Assembly: GCA_025345505.1 (NCBI GenBank)
Contig: JANVCC010000018.1
Coordinates: 55,261,656-55,325,655 of the forward strand
Length of the DNA stretch: 64,000 bases
DNA from: Todiramphus chloris collaris
Taxonomy: Eukaryota; Chordata; Aves; Coraciiformes; Alcedinidae
Direction: 5' to 3'
In this document: positions 40,769 to 54,110 of the stretch, piece by piece
Position numbering within the stretch: position 1 is the stretch's first letter
Layout of the letters: each line of letters begins with the position of its first letter
The notes under the pieces: model-generated
Databases searched by the model: none
Told to the model about the DNA's origin: nothing
What the model saw: only the letters and a program-made list of their open reading frames with translations
Program-made: the position numbers and the translations under genes

Positions 40769-42680
40769 GGATTCACTTGTCCAAATTAGATCAGAGGAAA
40801 TAGCTGGATGTACAATTTAGGTATGGAGATATTTTTTCTCAATTCTAATAAATACATATTCCTATTTTCTCCCTAACTATCTGTAACATAAAGATCTAAC
40901 TGGTAGTTTTAATTCAGAGGATGCTATATTGACAAAATCAAAGCATGTTTCATTATATCCTATTAAAATGAATGCAGTCATCATGTTATCTTGAACACCG
41001 GAATAATTAAATCACCAGAAAGTTTACTTGTTCATAGTCCCAAGGCTTTTCAGCTAGTGTCCTGACTTTATAGATCTCTTTTCAAGTACTCTTACAATGC
41101 TGGGATGATACCTTTTCCCCCTTTTAAATTTTATTATTTCCTTCACAAATTGTTGTTATTCCCTCTCTTTCTCTCTCTTTCTACACACAGACATGCATAT
41201 ATGTACCTATTCAAGAAAATAGTCATCAATGTCCTCTTATTCTTGACCTGTGTGGAGATGCTGCTTTGTGTTGGGGATTTGGAGACTGCTATTTACTCAG
41301 ATGTCTCCTTTGAAAGCTCTCCCACTAATATTCCAGGCAAAACAAAACCATTAAACTCAACAGTTTCAGTAATATTCTATCCAATGAAATATTTTTATGG
41401 TGCTGATAGAGATCTTCAAATCAGGGCAGTTTGGTGAAACTGTGATCTGATACATACAAGTAAAACATTTATGCATTTGTCTCTTCATCTCTGGAGGTCA
41501 TCTTTCCTCAAAGTACAAGTAGCTTATAGTAGCTTGTTCAGGGCAAGATTTCACAGCCTTTCTGGGAAATCTGCTTCAGTGTTTGCATTTACTCTGGTGC
41601 TGCTCAGAATTTCCCCTGTTGTAACTTGTACCCGCTGTCTCTTGTCCTTTCTTTTCTGACTTACAATCCTTTTTTTCTACACACCTTCATTAGGTGGCTG
41701 AAGACAGCAGTAAGATCATCCCTTAGAACTCAGTTCTCTCAAATTCCTCTCATACATCATGTGCTCCAGCTTTGATCATCAGTCTGGTCTTCAGATGAAT
41801 TAGCTCCAAATAGTCAATACCTTTTTTGTTTCCAGCAACAACGTGTTAGAAAACCCAGCATGTCTGAAAGCCACTGCCTGCGGAAATCACAAGCTTTCTT
41901 CTTCTTGCTCTTCCACAAGCTCTGTACCATCCTTCTTATGGTATGGCTTTTTAACTAGGGATGTTTTAGGACCAGAAGCAGTCTGCCCAAGCCAGTATGC
42001 CTTCCCAGACCAAAACAGCTAAGGACTGTGATATAAGTAGGTCCAATCAGCTCCATATTGGTCTGAGAGGGTCTGCAAAAAATGGAAGTTGGTTAGTGTT
42101 TCCTAATTAGAGCTGGTTTTGTATGGAGTAGCCAAGTTTTTTTCTTTGCCATCAATACCCAGGCTTCTGAGGAAATGCCCGCAGAAGCTGTACAGGATGA
42201 CTGGTCATGCCAAACTTCTCCATTAGGTCAGTTTAGATGCATCTATGCCACAGATGGTGTATCTCTGATTTCTACATTGTCCAATAGTCATTTTTGGTAG
42301 CTATGTGGAATCTCCCATCTGTATATCTACCCACATATCTATCCTATGGTTTACAGAATTGCAGTTAATCTAGAGGAAAAAAAAACCCAAACAAACAGGA
42401 ACCGACAATTTTTGTCGTTAATAGTGAAATAAGCAGGACATAAGGTGTGAATTAAACATCACCTCTCTACCAGCTGATGCAAGGAAGGCCTTGGCATGTA
42501 CTTTGTTGTGCTTTTCATGCTAAAATATTAATTCTGCGTAGACAAAGTGTGTGCAGTGACATAGACTTTTTGTTCTAAATGACTCCATCATTGTTCTCCA
42601 TAAGATTCCCTTACTAATAACTATTTCTGAATTGAATTGTGGAAAAGAGTCTGTATGTTTTACTGGAATACCATCTCTGG

Positions 42681-42732
42681 AAAAACAAAACAAAACAAAA
42701 CAAAACAAAACAAACAAACAAACAAAAAAAAA
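42681..42732 (+). repeat. (AAAAC)n then (AAAC)n simple repeat
   Basis: About six AAAAC pentanucleotides pass into AAAC tetranucleotides and an A run. It lies 50 bp before the GGAGA array. Confidence 0.9.
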
Positions 42733-42780
42733 GAGAGATTAATTTCATATACTCCTACATCATGAATAAAGGTATTATAA

Positions 42781-42921
42781 AGAGAGGAGAGGAGAGGAGA
42801 GGAGAGGAGAGGAGAGGAGAGGAGAGGAGGAGGAGAGAGGGAGAGGAGAGAGTAGTGAGGAGAGAGGAGAGAGGAGAGAGGAGAGAAGAGAGACGAGAGA
42901 CGAGAGACGAGAGACGAGAGG
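42781..42921 (+). repeat. Compound (GGAGA)n / GAGAGA-rich / (GAGAC)n array
   Basis: About 141 bases of purine-rich tandem repeat. A clean GGAGA pentanucleotide block comes first (to about 42828), then irregular GAGGAGA units with one T, then four GAGAGAC-type units near 42892-42918. The repeat-encoded Arg/Glu protein read across it (42639-42959) is not a gene. Confidence 0.9.
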
Positions 42922-43519
42922 TTTGTTTAAAATCTAGATACCAAGTTAAAAAATTTTGATCTCCAACTGATAACCACTGGGGTTATAAGGGAAGACATCT
43001 GATACTCTTGAACATGGTATTTGGTAAACCTTAACTATACATAACAATTGGCCAACAATTGGCTTGTTGGACAATTTCATGGCTGCATTCATGAAGTTCC
43101 TCTCTCAAGCACTATTGTAGTGAACATATTGTAGTTACTATTGTCTTAAGACTAAAAAAAGAAAAGGAAGAACTATCATGAACCAGAACGGGCTTCACTT
43201 AATATTTTTTACTTCTGCCACGAAGACAGATGTGTTCCTTTCGTACTGCCTGACACATGTATCCCTGAAGCAATAGCCACATGAGGTCACTGTTGTTCAT
43301 ACATGAGTCATAAGTTTGAATCAGAATATTTTCAATTGATGAAGTCAAAAGGCGTGACTGGAAAATAAAGTTAATTGTATTATACATTAATAAAAATCTG
43401 CAAAAAGAATTTATTAATGTGGGATATATTAAATGAAAACAGTTATTGCACAAAACGCAGAATATAAGTTAAGTTTCTTTGCATTTGAAAATCAGTTTTA
43501 AAATATCCCATAGTGGATT

Positions 43520-43553
43520 AAAAGAAACAAGGAAATAAAAGAAACAAGGAAAT
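43520..43553 (+). repeat. Perfect 17-bp tandem duplication
   Basis: The unit AAAAGAAACAAGGAAAT at 43520-43536 is repeated exactly at 43537-43553. This is a recent small duplication. Confidence 0.9.
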
Positions 43554-45514
43554 TATCTACTATATTTACTGGAACTTCCTCTGTAGTAGCTTCTCTGTAC
43601 CTAGTTATAGAATATTTGGTAGGCTGTGCTGGCATAAGAACACCAAAGGAGTTTCAAAAAAGAATTAGAGATTTGCAATTGTTAAAATCTTTATCTTTCA
43701 TGATATACATTTTTTTTTTTTCTCTTTGCGTCTACATGTGAAGTTTAGTGTCTTCGGAGTCATGAAACTGTAAAAGGCTGAAATGTTAAGAGCAATGTGA
43801 GCTGCCCTAGCATTAGAGAAGCAAGAGAGAAGCAGTGCTACAGCAAACCTGAACTGTGGTGTGAAGGCATTGTGAGTGTAAATTTGCTTTATAATTTTTT
43901 GTCAATTCTTATATTATACTTATTATGCTTACAGTTTCTCTGAATTACTCATCCTTTAATATGATTACATCAACAGACATCATAGCATCCTCTCTTAAAA
44001 GATTACATAGTATATATGATGAATTCAGTATTATGAGATTTCAGAGAACGTACTTTTTTTTTTACTAAATTCTTCTCACTAAAGCATAAGGTGTCATATT
44101 GACCAATGTTATGTACTAGTGACATAAAAAACTTACCACTATCAAAATCATCAAGAGAATAGAACTGAAATAGGAATCAAAACTGTCATCTGGATTTGTA
44201 GACCAGCATAATTAGAATTTTACTCCCCAAACAGAATCAAATTTACAGTTATATGCTGAGATCTTTTCAGGAAGGCATTTTTATGCTGGTATATTTATCA
44301 ACATGAATTTAGATATGAAAGCATGACTTGTTCTACTAATAAAGTATAAGATAACTTTAAAAGTTATTCAATTTTGCAATGTCTTTTATCAAAGTACCAT
44401 GTGTATTAGCTTGTACATTTGAGCATAGAAAACCCTTCCTACATAATATGCAAAAAGGACTGCTTTAATTGGTTATTAACATAGTGAAAAACCTAGTCAT
44501 CTAGTCCACAGTTCTTGCATTTATTTCTTCATCTTTAAGCAGGTGAGTAAATAAAATGCCTCATATTATGTAGTTATTTCATAACTTTGAACTCCCATAT
44601 GGGGTTTAAGAAGCCATGAGTCAAACTTAGAAATTGAACATATTCATCTTTGGTAAAAGAGGAACACAATAATGAATCTTAAAGGATAGAGACTGTATTA
44701 AAAATGGATGAAAGAGTGGGTCAATACAGGACATTATCCCCAGTTTCTATTGACAGTATATTGTCTTAAAACTGGAAAAATAAATGGTTCTCATCATTAA
44801 ATAACCATTAGCTTAAATTCTACAGGAGATCTGACTACACATAATGTGACCGCCATGTTTATAGAAACAAAACAAAGTATAATTATGAAATATAATTAAC
44901 TACACTAATTAAGTTATAAAATAGCAATAACTCTCAGTAAGTATCTCACTACAGTTTGCTGCTTAGCTGAATTTACGATTGCAAAGGAAGGCTGAAGGGA
45001 CTAGATGTGAGAGTGAGTGCAAGGGTTCATCCTGACAGAGAAGTCAACTAGATTTAGAAAATCTGTTGGAATAGTCAGTGAAAAATTGGTAGCAACAGCA
45101 TGTGCAGCAGATGGTTGTTCAATAGCAGAAACGAGTTTGAGTGTGCAATGCTGCAACCATTCTTCCAGTAGCTGGTGGCTCTTGTGTGATCTGAAAGGAC
45201 AAGAAGAGGTTTACATCAAGATTTTAGCTGGGTCCACAAAACAGCAGCTCAGCCAAAACCGCTCTCAAAGAGAAACCAAAACACTATGCAGAGAAATGCC
45301 TTATTGATGGAGAAGCAATAACAGGGTGTTTTCACCTGCATAGCACACTATATAAAATTGCTTTCTAGTCCCATTAAGCTGGAAGAAAAACCTATTGCAC
45401 CCTCAGACAGTTCACTATTGTGGAACAACTCAATATTTTTGTTTTGGATCTTCTGTCTAATTAAATCTTAATTTATTGTTCTAACAATTATCCTAACAAA
45501 TGTGACCTTTTAAA

Positions 45515-46174
45515 CCATAGAATGCCTTGGGTTGGAAGGGACTTCTAAAGGTCATCTAGTCCAACCGCCCTGCACTAGGCAGGGACATCTTCAACTAGAT
45601 CACATTGCTCATAGCCTCATCAAGCCTGACATTGAATGTTTCCAGGGATGGGGCCTCCACCACTTCCCTAGGCAACCTGTTCCAGTGTTCCACTACTCTC
45701 TTAGTAAAGAAAGTCTTCCTAATGTCCAATTCAAATCCACCCTTCTCTAGTTTAAAACAATTGCCCCTCATCCTATCACTACATGCCCTTGTAAACAGTC
45801 CCTCTCCATCTTTCTTAAAGGACCCCTTCAGGTATTAGAATGCTGCTCTAAGGTCTCCGCAGAGTCTTCTCTTCTCCAGGCTGAACAACCCCAACTCCCC
45901 CAGTCTGTCCTTGTAGGAGAGGTGTTCCAGCCCTCTGATCATTTTCGTGGCCCTCTTCTGGACTTGCTCCATCAGGTCCATGTCCTTCCTGTGTTGAGGG
46001 CTCCAGAGCTGGACACAGCACTCCAGGTGAGGTCTCACCAGAGCAGAGTAGAGTGACAAAATCACCTTTCTTGATCTGCTTGCCACACTTCTTTTGATGC
46101 AGCCCAGGATGCCAGTGGCCTTTTGGGCTGCAGGTACACACGGTTGGCTCATGTCCAGCTTCTCATCCACTAAA
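45515..46174 (-). mobile_element. CR1 LINE, 5'-truncated, about 660 bp
   Basis: A CR1 retrotransposon in minus orientation. It retains the C-terminal part of ORF2 (reverse transcriptase protein) and the 3' untranslated region. The minus-strand frame ending at 45835 carries the well-known CR1 motifs [31 protein letters not shown] and LFSLEKRR. The 3' end on the plus strand is the CATAGAAT unit followed by GGGTTGGAAGGGACTTC. The copy starts inside ORF2, so the endonuclease and most of the polymerase are missing and it cannot move by itself. A second reading in another frame (45848-46141) is a shadow. Confidence 0.95.
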
Positions 46175-49100
46175 GGTATTTTCAGGAACAAACCACATGA
46201 CAAACAATTTCAACTTATTGTTCTAGGTGTTTATCAAGTAGTGATTTCCTTCTTTCTTTTGTTATTTTTTTCTAATGAAGTATTTTTGCCTAAGTAAGCA
46301 AATAGCTAAGCTAACATACCTCCTGCTACTTTGCTTTTACTTTCTATAATAAAAGCCCTTACTGAAAGAATTTATCATAGGGTAGGGGGCAGATTTTTTG
46401 AGTGGAATCCCTTCAAGATATTGGCTTCACATCACTGGATTCTCCAGGGAAAAAAAAAATCTTCCTTACTAGAAAATACATGTTTTATTGACAGCTACAA
46501 TTCCACCTAAAAGATCAACAACCCAGGAGACTACTTTTGATCATTGCATATTATTGCCCAATGTGTCACTCCAGCAGATGATGATGTGGCAGGTGGAGGG
46601 TTCTTCTATTAATTACTTTCAAGTAAGTTTTAATTTATTCTTCACCTTTTCTTTCACTGAGAACTTTTCTCCCTTGCCTCAGTAACCTACTTCATTCAGT
46701 GTGTGTGCCAGACTATTGAAGAGGAGATAGAAGAACATATTTTGTGTGAGTCATATGCTGATAATGGTCTGAGCTATATTACTGTCTGAAGTAGTGTAGC
46801 CCTTTCATCTCATAGGTACTTTTACCATTACTGGTTAAAGGTTTAAAGGGATGGATGTATGGCTGGTCTGTCTCAGGGGCAGCTGACACACAGTCAGAAA
46901 ATACATTGGGGAAATTTTAGATCAGTGAGGTTCAAATATCATTTAGTAGAAGTAAGACAGAAAAGTCTTTCATCACAGCCCTGTGATCTTGAATGTAGTT
47001 TTTGTATTGTATCTCTATAGCTTGTACCTTATACAGATCTTATCTGTAGCATCTTTTAGAGAAATTTCTGAGATACCATTTTAGTTGCTCTAGATTACAT
47101 TTATAAGAGAAAGATTAACACAGTTGATGTCAAACCACCCTTAACATCATTTAAACAAACATAATAGAAATTTTTACTTTCTTTTTCAACAAATTCATCA
47201 TCCATCCATAAAGATGTAGAGATTACTGATGAATAAACAAATCAGGACTTGAAGTCATTAACAGAATATATTAATAATCATAATACCATAACTATAATAA
47301 TAATTAAACTTGTGTATAACATGAAGTAAACCACTTTGTTCTGACTGTTGTGTAAATTTTTGGAACATCTTACTCCCTGTACAAAAGTTTTGTCTTCCAA
47401 ACCATGGAAAATAATGTTCAGAGTCACAAAAGGCACCATCTCTCTCATCACCAGAAAGGTTGATCCTATCACTCTGGTACATATACCACTTGTATACACC
47501 TTCCCTTTAAGTGAGCGTAGTTTTTAATCTCCACTTTATTAAGACATACAATTATTTATCACCAAGACATTTTTGTAATCCCTTTTTTCTTCGGAAATGT
47601 GTGAGTGCATGTGTACACATTTTTCTCTGCGTCTAAACAGGGTCACAGAATAATTTGTATGGAAGAGATCTCTGGAGGTCATCTTGCCCATCCCCTCCTG
47701 CTCGAGACAGATATACATTCACTAATTAGTCTAGAAAGAGCAAATTATTTATTTATATTAGCATTAGAACAGCTATGAAAAAGACATACATTCATGATAA
47801 AATATTCTAGTAGCTTGCAATTATGTACATTAAGCATCATCATTTTTCAGCTACCTTCCTAACATATAAACATTTCTCTTTCCTTGCACATATATATATA
47901 TACACATATATCAAGATACAAATACATAGGTTAGAAACACATATGAGAGGATGTCTATTTATACATATATAGCAGAAATTGCATTTGTAGAAAGGACTAT
48001 GTTTATATAAAAAGTTCTAAAATAATATTCTTTTCCTCTTGAAATAAAGGCAAAGCCATGGATCCTACTAAGAGAGCTAAAGAGGTCAGAAGATAAGACC
48101 ACTTGTATTTTAGTTAAACCAACCTTTTTAAACAAAAGTATCATAATGGAGCCTGGATAAAAGATGTGACATTTTGAGAGCACACCAGTTGCCCTTCAGT
48201 GCATTCCATATGAGCTTAACAAGTCAATGCTAACCTGGGTGGCAACTAATTAAGAGACTACTAATGAGGCTGTGAAAATCAAGGTCCTTGAAGATTTCTG
48301 ATTACTGACATCTATTGTTCTCTGGTCATTATATGGGGGGAAATGTCATTGAGTGAAAGTCTGAATGTTTCAAATAGGTTTTCCAGAGCACAGCTTTCTG
48401 TGGTAAAGAGAAAACAAATGTAGTTAATCATGTAGATATCAGCAAAATATAGAACATTATGCCTTTGTGTTCATGCAGAAAGAAAATATGTCTGATGTAG
48501 ATGTTTAGCTTTATAATAGCTTAATAGAAACAATATTTGCCATATTCAAATACTGAACTACAAACAAATGTGCTGTCACTCTGAAAGCTTTCATATGGTT
48601 GCAATTTTCAAATTAGCAAACTGAAAGTTATCTAAAAGGCAACATATTGTTATACTCTAATGGGCCATTATGGCGTAACTTACTTATTTAGTTATCTGTT
48701 CCAGATTAGATTCAATTTATCCGTATTTTGGGCTCAGAGCCTACTCTATACTTTCTCAAGAAGTATGTATTTTCTTCTGGACTATATTACAGGAACATGA
48801 ACACTACAGGGTTTGGCAATACATCTGAGTAAATGAAACCTGTATAGTTATTTTTTTTCCCCTGTACTTAGTACACCTATTAGAAGAACAGTGCAACGCA
48901 AAGATTCCCTTCTCAAAGGTAAGCCTTGCATACAGTAAAGCAACAAGGCTGACCTGAGCTTATTCACAGAGAAGATATCTGATCTCAGCACATGGGTAGT
49001 AGTTGAGTAAAGCCAGATTGCAGCCAATTGACCTGAAAGGAAAACATTCAAGCTCCTATATTAGTTCCATTGGTGCTCTACTGACTGAATGGCATTTATA

Positions 49101-50046
49101 TCCATGATAATTTCCCTGTGATTTCTCTCCTGACATTTTATTTTCCTAGTTTTAAAGCCAAGAACATGAAAAAGGTTGCCTTCTTTACCCCATATACATA
49201 ACCCTAATTCAGTAGTGCTGTTTTCTCAGAACTGGCATCTTTCCCTGACCCAAACTTTAACCGCCCACAATGTAGATGTCTATATATGAAACAGTCACTA
49301 TAAACTGGCTTTACACTTAATGGTAAGCTAGTCTGTGTAGTCAACAGAGTCCTCTTGAGCAGGAAATGCATCTATACCTTCTTTTCAATAGCCAGGTCTC
49401 TGTTGCCTAGAGAGGTACTGCATGATGACTTTTCAGAGATCCACTTTTTGTCAGATGACTCCCAGAATTACCTCAATTTGCCTAACAATAACCCATTGCT
49501 CAGTGTAGTTACATCTGGAAAAAGAGTTGAAAACATCTCATTCCTTTGACAGTTATCTGAAGGGCTGTTTCTATAAAGCATTAAATCTTTCACTCTTACA
49601 TAGCAAAGTGACTTTCTGAATTATTTTGATCTTCATTTACAAAATAAGAGTTCTACACAAGTGAGGAGGTAAAGTTCTCATCAATGAATCTTAGAGATAA
49701 CCACAGCTGGAATATTAGATTTAATTTAACATTTTTCTTTTCTCTACAGGCATCTAAAACATTGAATTACATTTTGGAGTTTTCCACAGAGTCTAATGCA
49801 GTCTGTTGAAAGATTTGCATCGATGTCCAGATTTGCTAGATTAAGTTACAGATATTTAGATTCTTCAAGATTTTGTAGGGAAAAGAAAATTAATTCCAAG
49901 TTAAATTTGGTATTTATACTGGTCACATTATCTGTGCTGCTGAATGATCTGTGTGTTCTTATTTCTACATGCATACTGTATATGATCTTTGACATTCTCT
50001 TGGTGACTTTTCTTTCAAAGCTGTCAAAAAAACTTTTTACGATTCT
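46175..50046. other. AT-rich DNA, no gene
   Basis: No gene is recognised between the two larger CR1 copies except a CR1 end fragment at 47642-47712. An (AT)-rich alternating stretch lies near 47885-47910. Segments near 48210-48370 and 48630-48720 are dense in TAAT/ATTA cores and might be conserved non-coding DNA; I have no alignment to test it. Short frames (46488-46685, 47278-47499, 49355-49549, 49796-50053) match nothing known. Confidence 0.55.
47642..47712 (-). mobile_element. CR1 LINE 3' end fragment, diverged
   Basis: About 70 bp resembling the terminal CR1 segment in minus orientation: CACAGAATAATTTG, then GGAAGAGATCTCTGGAGGTCA and CCCATCCC. It is more diverged than the copies at 45.5 and 50.0 kb. 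No coding part remains. Confidence 0.7.
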
Positions 50047-51033
50047 TCTGTAACCAGTGGGGTCCCACAGGGGTTGGTGCTGGGACCAGTTTTATTCAGC
50101 ATATTCATCAATGACCTGGATGAGGGCACAGAGTGCACTGTCAGCAAGTTTGCTGATGACACCAAACTGGGTGGAGTGGCTGACACACCAGAAGGCTGTG
50201 CTGCCATTCAGTGAGACTTGGACAGGCTGGAGGGTTGGGCAGGAAGAAATTGAATGAAATTCAACAAGGGCAAGTGTAGAGTCTTGCACCTGGGAAAGAA
50301 CAACCCCAGGCATCAGTATAGGTTGAGGACTGACCTGTTGGAAGGCAGCAAAGGGGAAAAGGATCTGGCGGTCCTGGTTGATGGGAGGCTGACCATGAGC
50401 CAGCAATGTGCTCTTGTGGCCAAGAGGGCCAATGCTATTCTGGGGTGTATTAAAAGGGGTGTGGCTAGTAGGTCAAGGGAGGTTCTCCTGCCCTTCTACT
50501 CTGCCCTGGTAAGGCCGCATCTGGAGTAGTGTGTCCAGTTCTGGGGCCCCCAGTTCAAGAGGGACATAGAATTGCTTGAGAGAGTCCAGCTCAGAGCCAC
50601 AAAGATGATTAAAGGAGTGGAGCATCTGTCTTATGAGGAAAGACTGAGGAAGCTGGGGCTCTTTAGCTTGGAGAAAAGGAGACTGAGGGGTGACCTCATC
50701 AATGTTTATAAATATATAAAGGGTGAGTGCCAGGAGGATGGAGGCAGGCTCTTCTTGGTGATGCCCGATGATAGGACAAGGGGCAATGGGTGGAAGCTGA
50801 GGCATAGGAAGTTTCATGCAAACACAAGGAGGAATTTTTTCACTGTGAAGGTGACAGAACGCTGGAACAGGCTGCCCAGGGAGATTGTGGAGTCTCCCTC
50901 TCTGGAGATATTCAAAACCTGCCTGGACGTGTCCTTGTGTGATCTTGTATAGGTGGTCCTGCTCTGGTGGGGGGTTGGACTAAATGATCTTTCGAGGTCT
51001 CTTCCAGCCCCTGACATTCTGTGATTCTGTGTG
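50047..51033 (+). mobile_element. CR1 LINE, 5'-truncated, about 1 kb, one frame with three stops
   Basis: A CR1 retrotransposon in plus orientation that retains the C-terminal third of ORF2 and the 3' end. It opens at the [11 protein letters not shown] motif of the reverse transcriptase. The catalytic FADD box is intact at 50149-50160, and [19 protein letters not shown] and WNRLPREI follow. The whole coding part stays in one frame from about 50050 to the natural TAG at 50950-50952. It is broken only by in-frame stops at 50212, 50251 and 50527, with no frameshift, so this is the youngest-looking CR1 here. The 3' end has GGTTGGACTAAATGATCTTT and two ATTCTGTG-type octamers. The 5' two thirds are missing, so it is immobile. 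Confidence 0.96.
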
Positions 51034-54000
51034 CTTCTGTCATTCACAGACCTGCCTTCGATTTAATTTTTTTCCAATATATGCCTAATATAAAGATTCC
51101 CAGAAGTGATCACAGTATTTCATGCCAGGACAGAAGTAATTATATCCCTGTTAATGTGTGTTCTTTACATATGTCAAGCAGATATTTGTTTGCCTTTATA
51201 GATGCATTATTCAAATTGCATATTTGCTTTGCTGTCTACTGACACACTTCCTCCTTTGAAGAATAACGAAAATCAGGCTATTACCTTCTATGGATTATAT
51301 TGTTTAATACCATTCCCCAAATGAAACTGTGTATGTGCTCAGTGGTATCTGCAAAATGTAGTGTACTGTGTCCTGTATCATGAACATGCCATTATTCTAC
51401 TTCTTCTGAGATTTTACTTTAGAAAGATAAAAAGGATGACTGACCACTGATTCAGTAAGAGTCATCTTATTAACTTTATATGTTGACAATGAAGGTAACC
51501 TTTTCAATTGATGTTTATGTGTTTTTTCTCCTGTAAAATAATTATATTATTTCTCTTTCTTTGTTTTAGAATTATGTCCATTAAGAAAAAATGCACTGTG
51601 ATTATGTTCAGGTTATTTCCAAATTATTTAGGTAGGATTTGTCATGCCTAATATAAAATTGTAGTTGAAATTCATCATAGTCCTCGGGATAGAGTTGGAT
51701 ATTTGCACCTCTCTGTACTCAAGACTGTGTATTTAATAGTAGTAGGATAGAATATACCAGCAGCTGGAATTATCTTCCCTCCCAAATAAAGAATCTTGTC
51801 AACGGTTTGTTACAGCTGGTTTTCCTCTTTCTGCCATCTCTTTGCAGAATGGCCCATTTTTACAATGAACATGAGAAACATCTTACTACTATGGTATAAA
51901 TGGTGATTAGGACAGTTTCCTTGACAACAGAGTAGTACACAGCTCTTTCTCCAGATTAGTCACACAAGACCTAGTAGCTACAAGCTACAGTATAAAGTAT
52001 GTGATTAAAAGGGGGGGAAAAGTTATTTATCTATATTATATACAATAGACATTCAATCACATTTTCCTCATTGGCTCACACTTTATAAGGCAATGATGAC
52101 CCATTATACCTTTCTAAATGAAATTCGTAAAAGACTAATTGCAGCAGAACATGTTTTAATTCTGTTTCCATCTTCATATACATGCCAACTGAAGACTGAA
52201 GGGAAGTGGTTATTACCAAGATTTCAGATAATCTGTAGTATCTCCTGTTGATTTTTATTTAGATGAGAGATCTAAGAAAGTATTGCCTATAACTATTTTA
52301 AATTATCTGTACACAAACAACCTCTTTCAGACCTTTTACTAAGGCTCTTTTTGAAACTATCAGTGCTCTCAGTTCCCTTGGAGGTAGGGAGGGCACCTGT
52401 AAATCAACACTCTTGATTAGCAGCCCTGGTTATTCCCCTGATTACCAACATTAACACAAAACAGACCTCTAAAATCTTCAGACAGTAACCGTGAAAGAAG
52501 ACATTTCAGCATGCTGTCTCCCCTGCATTTGCAACTCCCTAAACCCCCCTACAAAGGCATGACTTAATGACTTCTCTGGAGTGCATCTCTGCTGTCTTCT
52601 ACCACACAGCATGCTGAACCCTAAGGCTTGCTTGGAGTGCATCAGAGTTCCCATCTGGAAAGTGCACTCAGGTTCTTTTGCAAAGGAACTGGAGCCTATG
52701 TGGAAGTGTGGAAAGGAGAAGAAAAGCTTGGAGAAGACTTGGTGCATGCCCTTCTCTTGCCCTACCAGGATAATCTGATGTATCTATGCTTGGGCTTTTC
52801 TTTCTGTAAATCAGTACTTCAAGCCTGAATCATAATGCAACACTCATGACTTCCACCTCATAATTCATTGCTTCCTGCAAATGGAAATCTTTAAGCTTTT
52901 AAATTTATATTTCATTTTAAGATTGACCTGAGAATTAAAATCCTGGAGGAAGCCCCAGAGGCACCCTTTGTTATGTTGGTATTCTGTATTGTATCATTCT
53001 AGGTTGCTACTGTTTTCCTTTCATACATTAAATCTTTTGATCTCACCTAACTGTATGTATTATACAAAATACACTGTTATTCATTACACCAACAAATAGA
53101 ATGTAACTATTTTCCAGTTTGCCACACAGAGCTTGTGACATCCCTTGTGACCAAATAATAGCAGCACATTACAAATAAGCAAGAAGATAAAATGTGTTGA
53201 CAATATATCTGTCATCAGTTACCTTCTCTGACAAGACTGTAATATAAAATTGCTTAATAATCACCTGGGTTTGGTTTTGTTTTGTTTTGGGTTTTTTTTT
53301 GTGGTTTTGTTTGTTTGTTTGCTTTTAATGAATAAGTCACACTTAAAAGTGGTCTCATTTAAGATAAAATGAAGTCCTTCACTATTTTCTCATAATAACT
53401 TTTCCTCAAGGAAGCACCTGAGAATCTTGTGAAAGAGATTTTGGCCTATTTGAACAGGAGTCTGTTTCATTAATACACATCTCAGCATCCCACTGATGGG
53501 AGGAGCTTGCAGAAATAATCAAAAGAAGTTTTCATGGCCTATTTGTTCTGTGAATTTCACCCAATGTGCCGAAAGATTAAAAATCTGTGTTCAGGATTGT
53601 TGGAAAAAACAGGGAAACAGGTATACTAGAGGGTAATTTTCTGAGACGTTATAAATTTTCACATTACTTGTGTTAGGACATGAATAGAAGGAACACTCTT
53701 AAAGAAAAATATAATATTTATAGACATTTACATGGCAGGTCAAATAGAAAAATTATTCTGTTTTACTGAGAGATAATGATTACTTCTTATGACTAAATTT
53801 TATAGTGCTGCATTATTTACAAAGCTTTGGGAAGACACTAAAATAGTCATTACCAAGGGGAGGGTTCTCCTTTCATTCTGTCTCTGTTCTTTCACATAAA
53901 AGAACATATTGAAACTGTAAACACACTTTGAGTTGACTATATACAGTATTTTTAACGCTCTTTCTGGCATCTTGCTGGCAGATGACTAGCTGTGATATAA

Positions 54001-54110
54001 AAAAACCCTGATTTTGTGACAGTTGTTTTATGCCATTTTTAGTGAAATTTACTTCTATATTGTCAGAATGCACATGCACAACATATTTATGCTTTGTTGA
54101 CCATCCATAT
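51034..54110. other. AT-rich DNA, no gene
   Basis: No gene is recognised. Overlapping frames at 52478-52828 occur on both strands in competing phases, as expected of non-coding DNA. A T-rich GTTTT tract lies at 53271-53321. Confidence 0.55.
53271..53321 (+). repeat. (GTTTT)n / (GTTT)n simple repeat
   Basis: An imperfect T-rich tract of GTTTT, GGTTTT and GTTT units. Confidence 0.8.

Larger units (their letters stand above)
39736..45514. other. AT-rich DNA with simple repeats, no gene
   Basis: No gene is recognised. An A-rich tract is at 40742-40768. The frame at 41105-41437 (+, 110 codons) has hydrophobic stretches but no recognisable family. The frame at 45017-45307 (+, 96 codons) also matches nothing known. 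Simple repeats at 42681-42732 and 42781-42921 and a 17-bp tandem duplication at 43520-43553 are listed separately. Confidence 0.55.

Noticed and set aside
42639-42959. 106-codon Arg/Glu-rich frame
   Set aside because: It reads through the AAAAC and GGAGA simple repeats.
43033-43070. Overlapping CAATTGGCC / GCCAACAATTGGC inverted words
   Set aside because: Short overlapping AT-rich palindromes without a clear single stem; probably chance.
45017-45307. 96-codon plus-strand frame
   Set aside because: No recognisable domain or family; length is within chance expectation for 64 kb.
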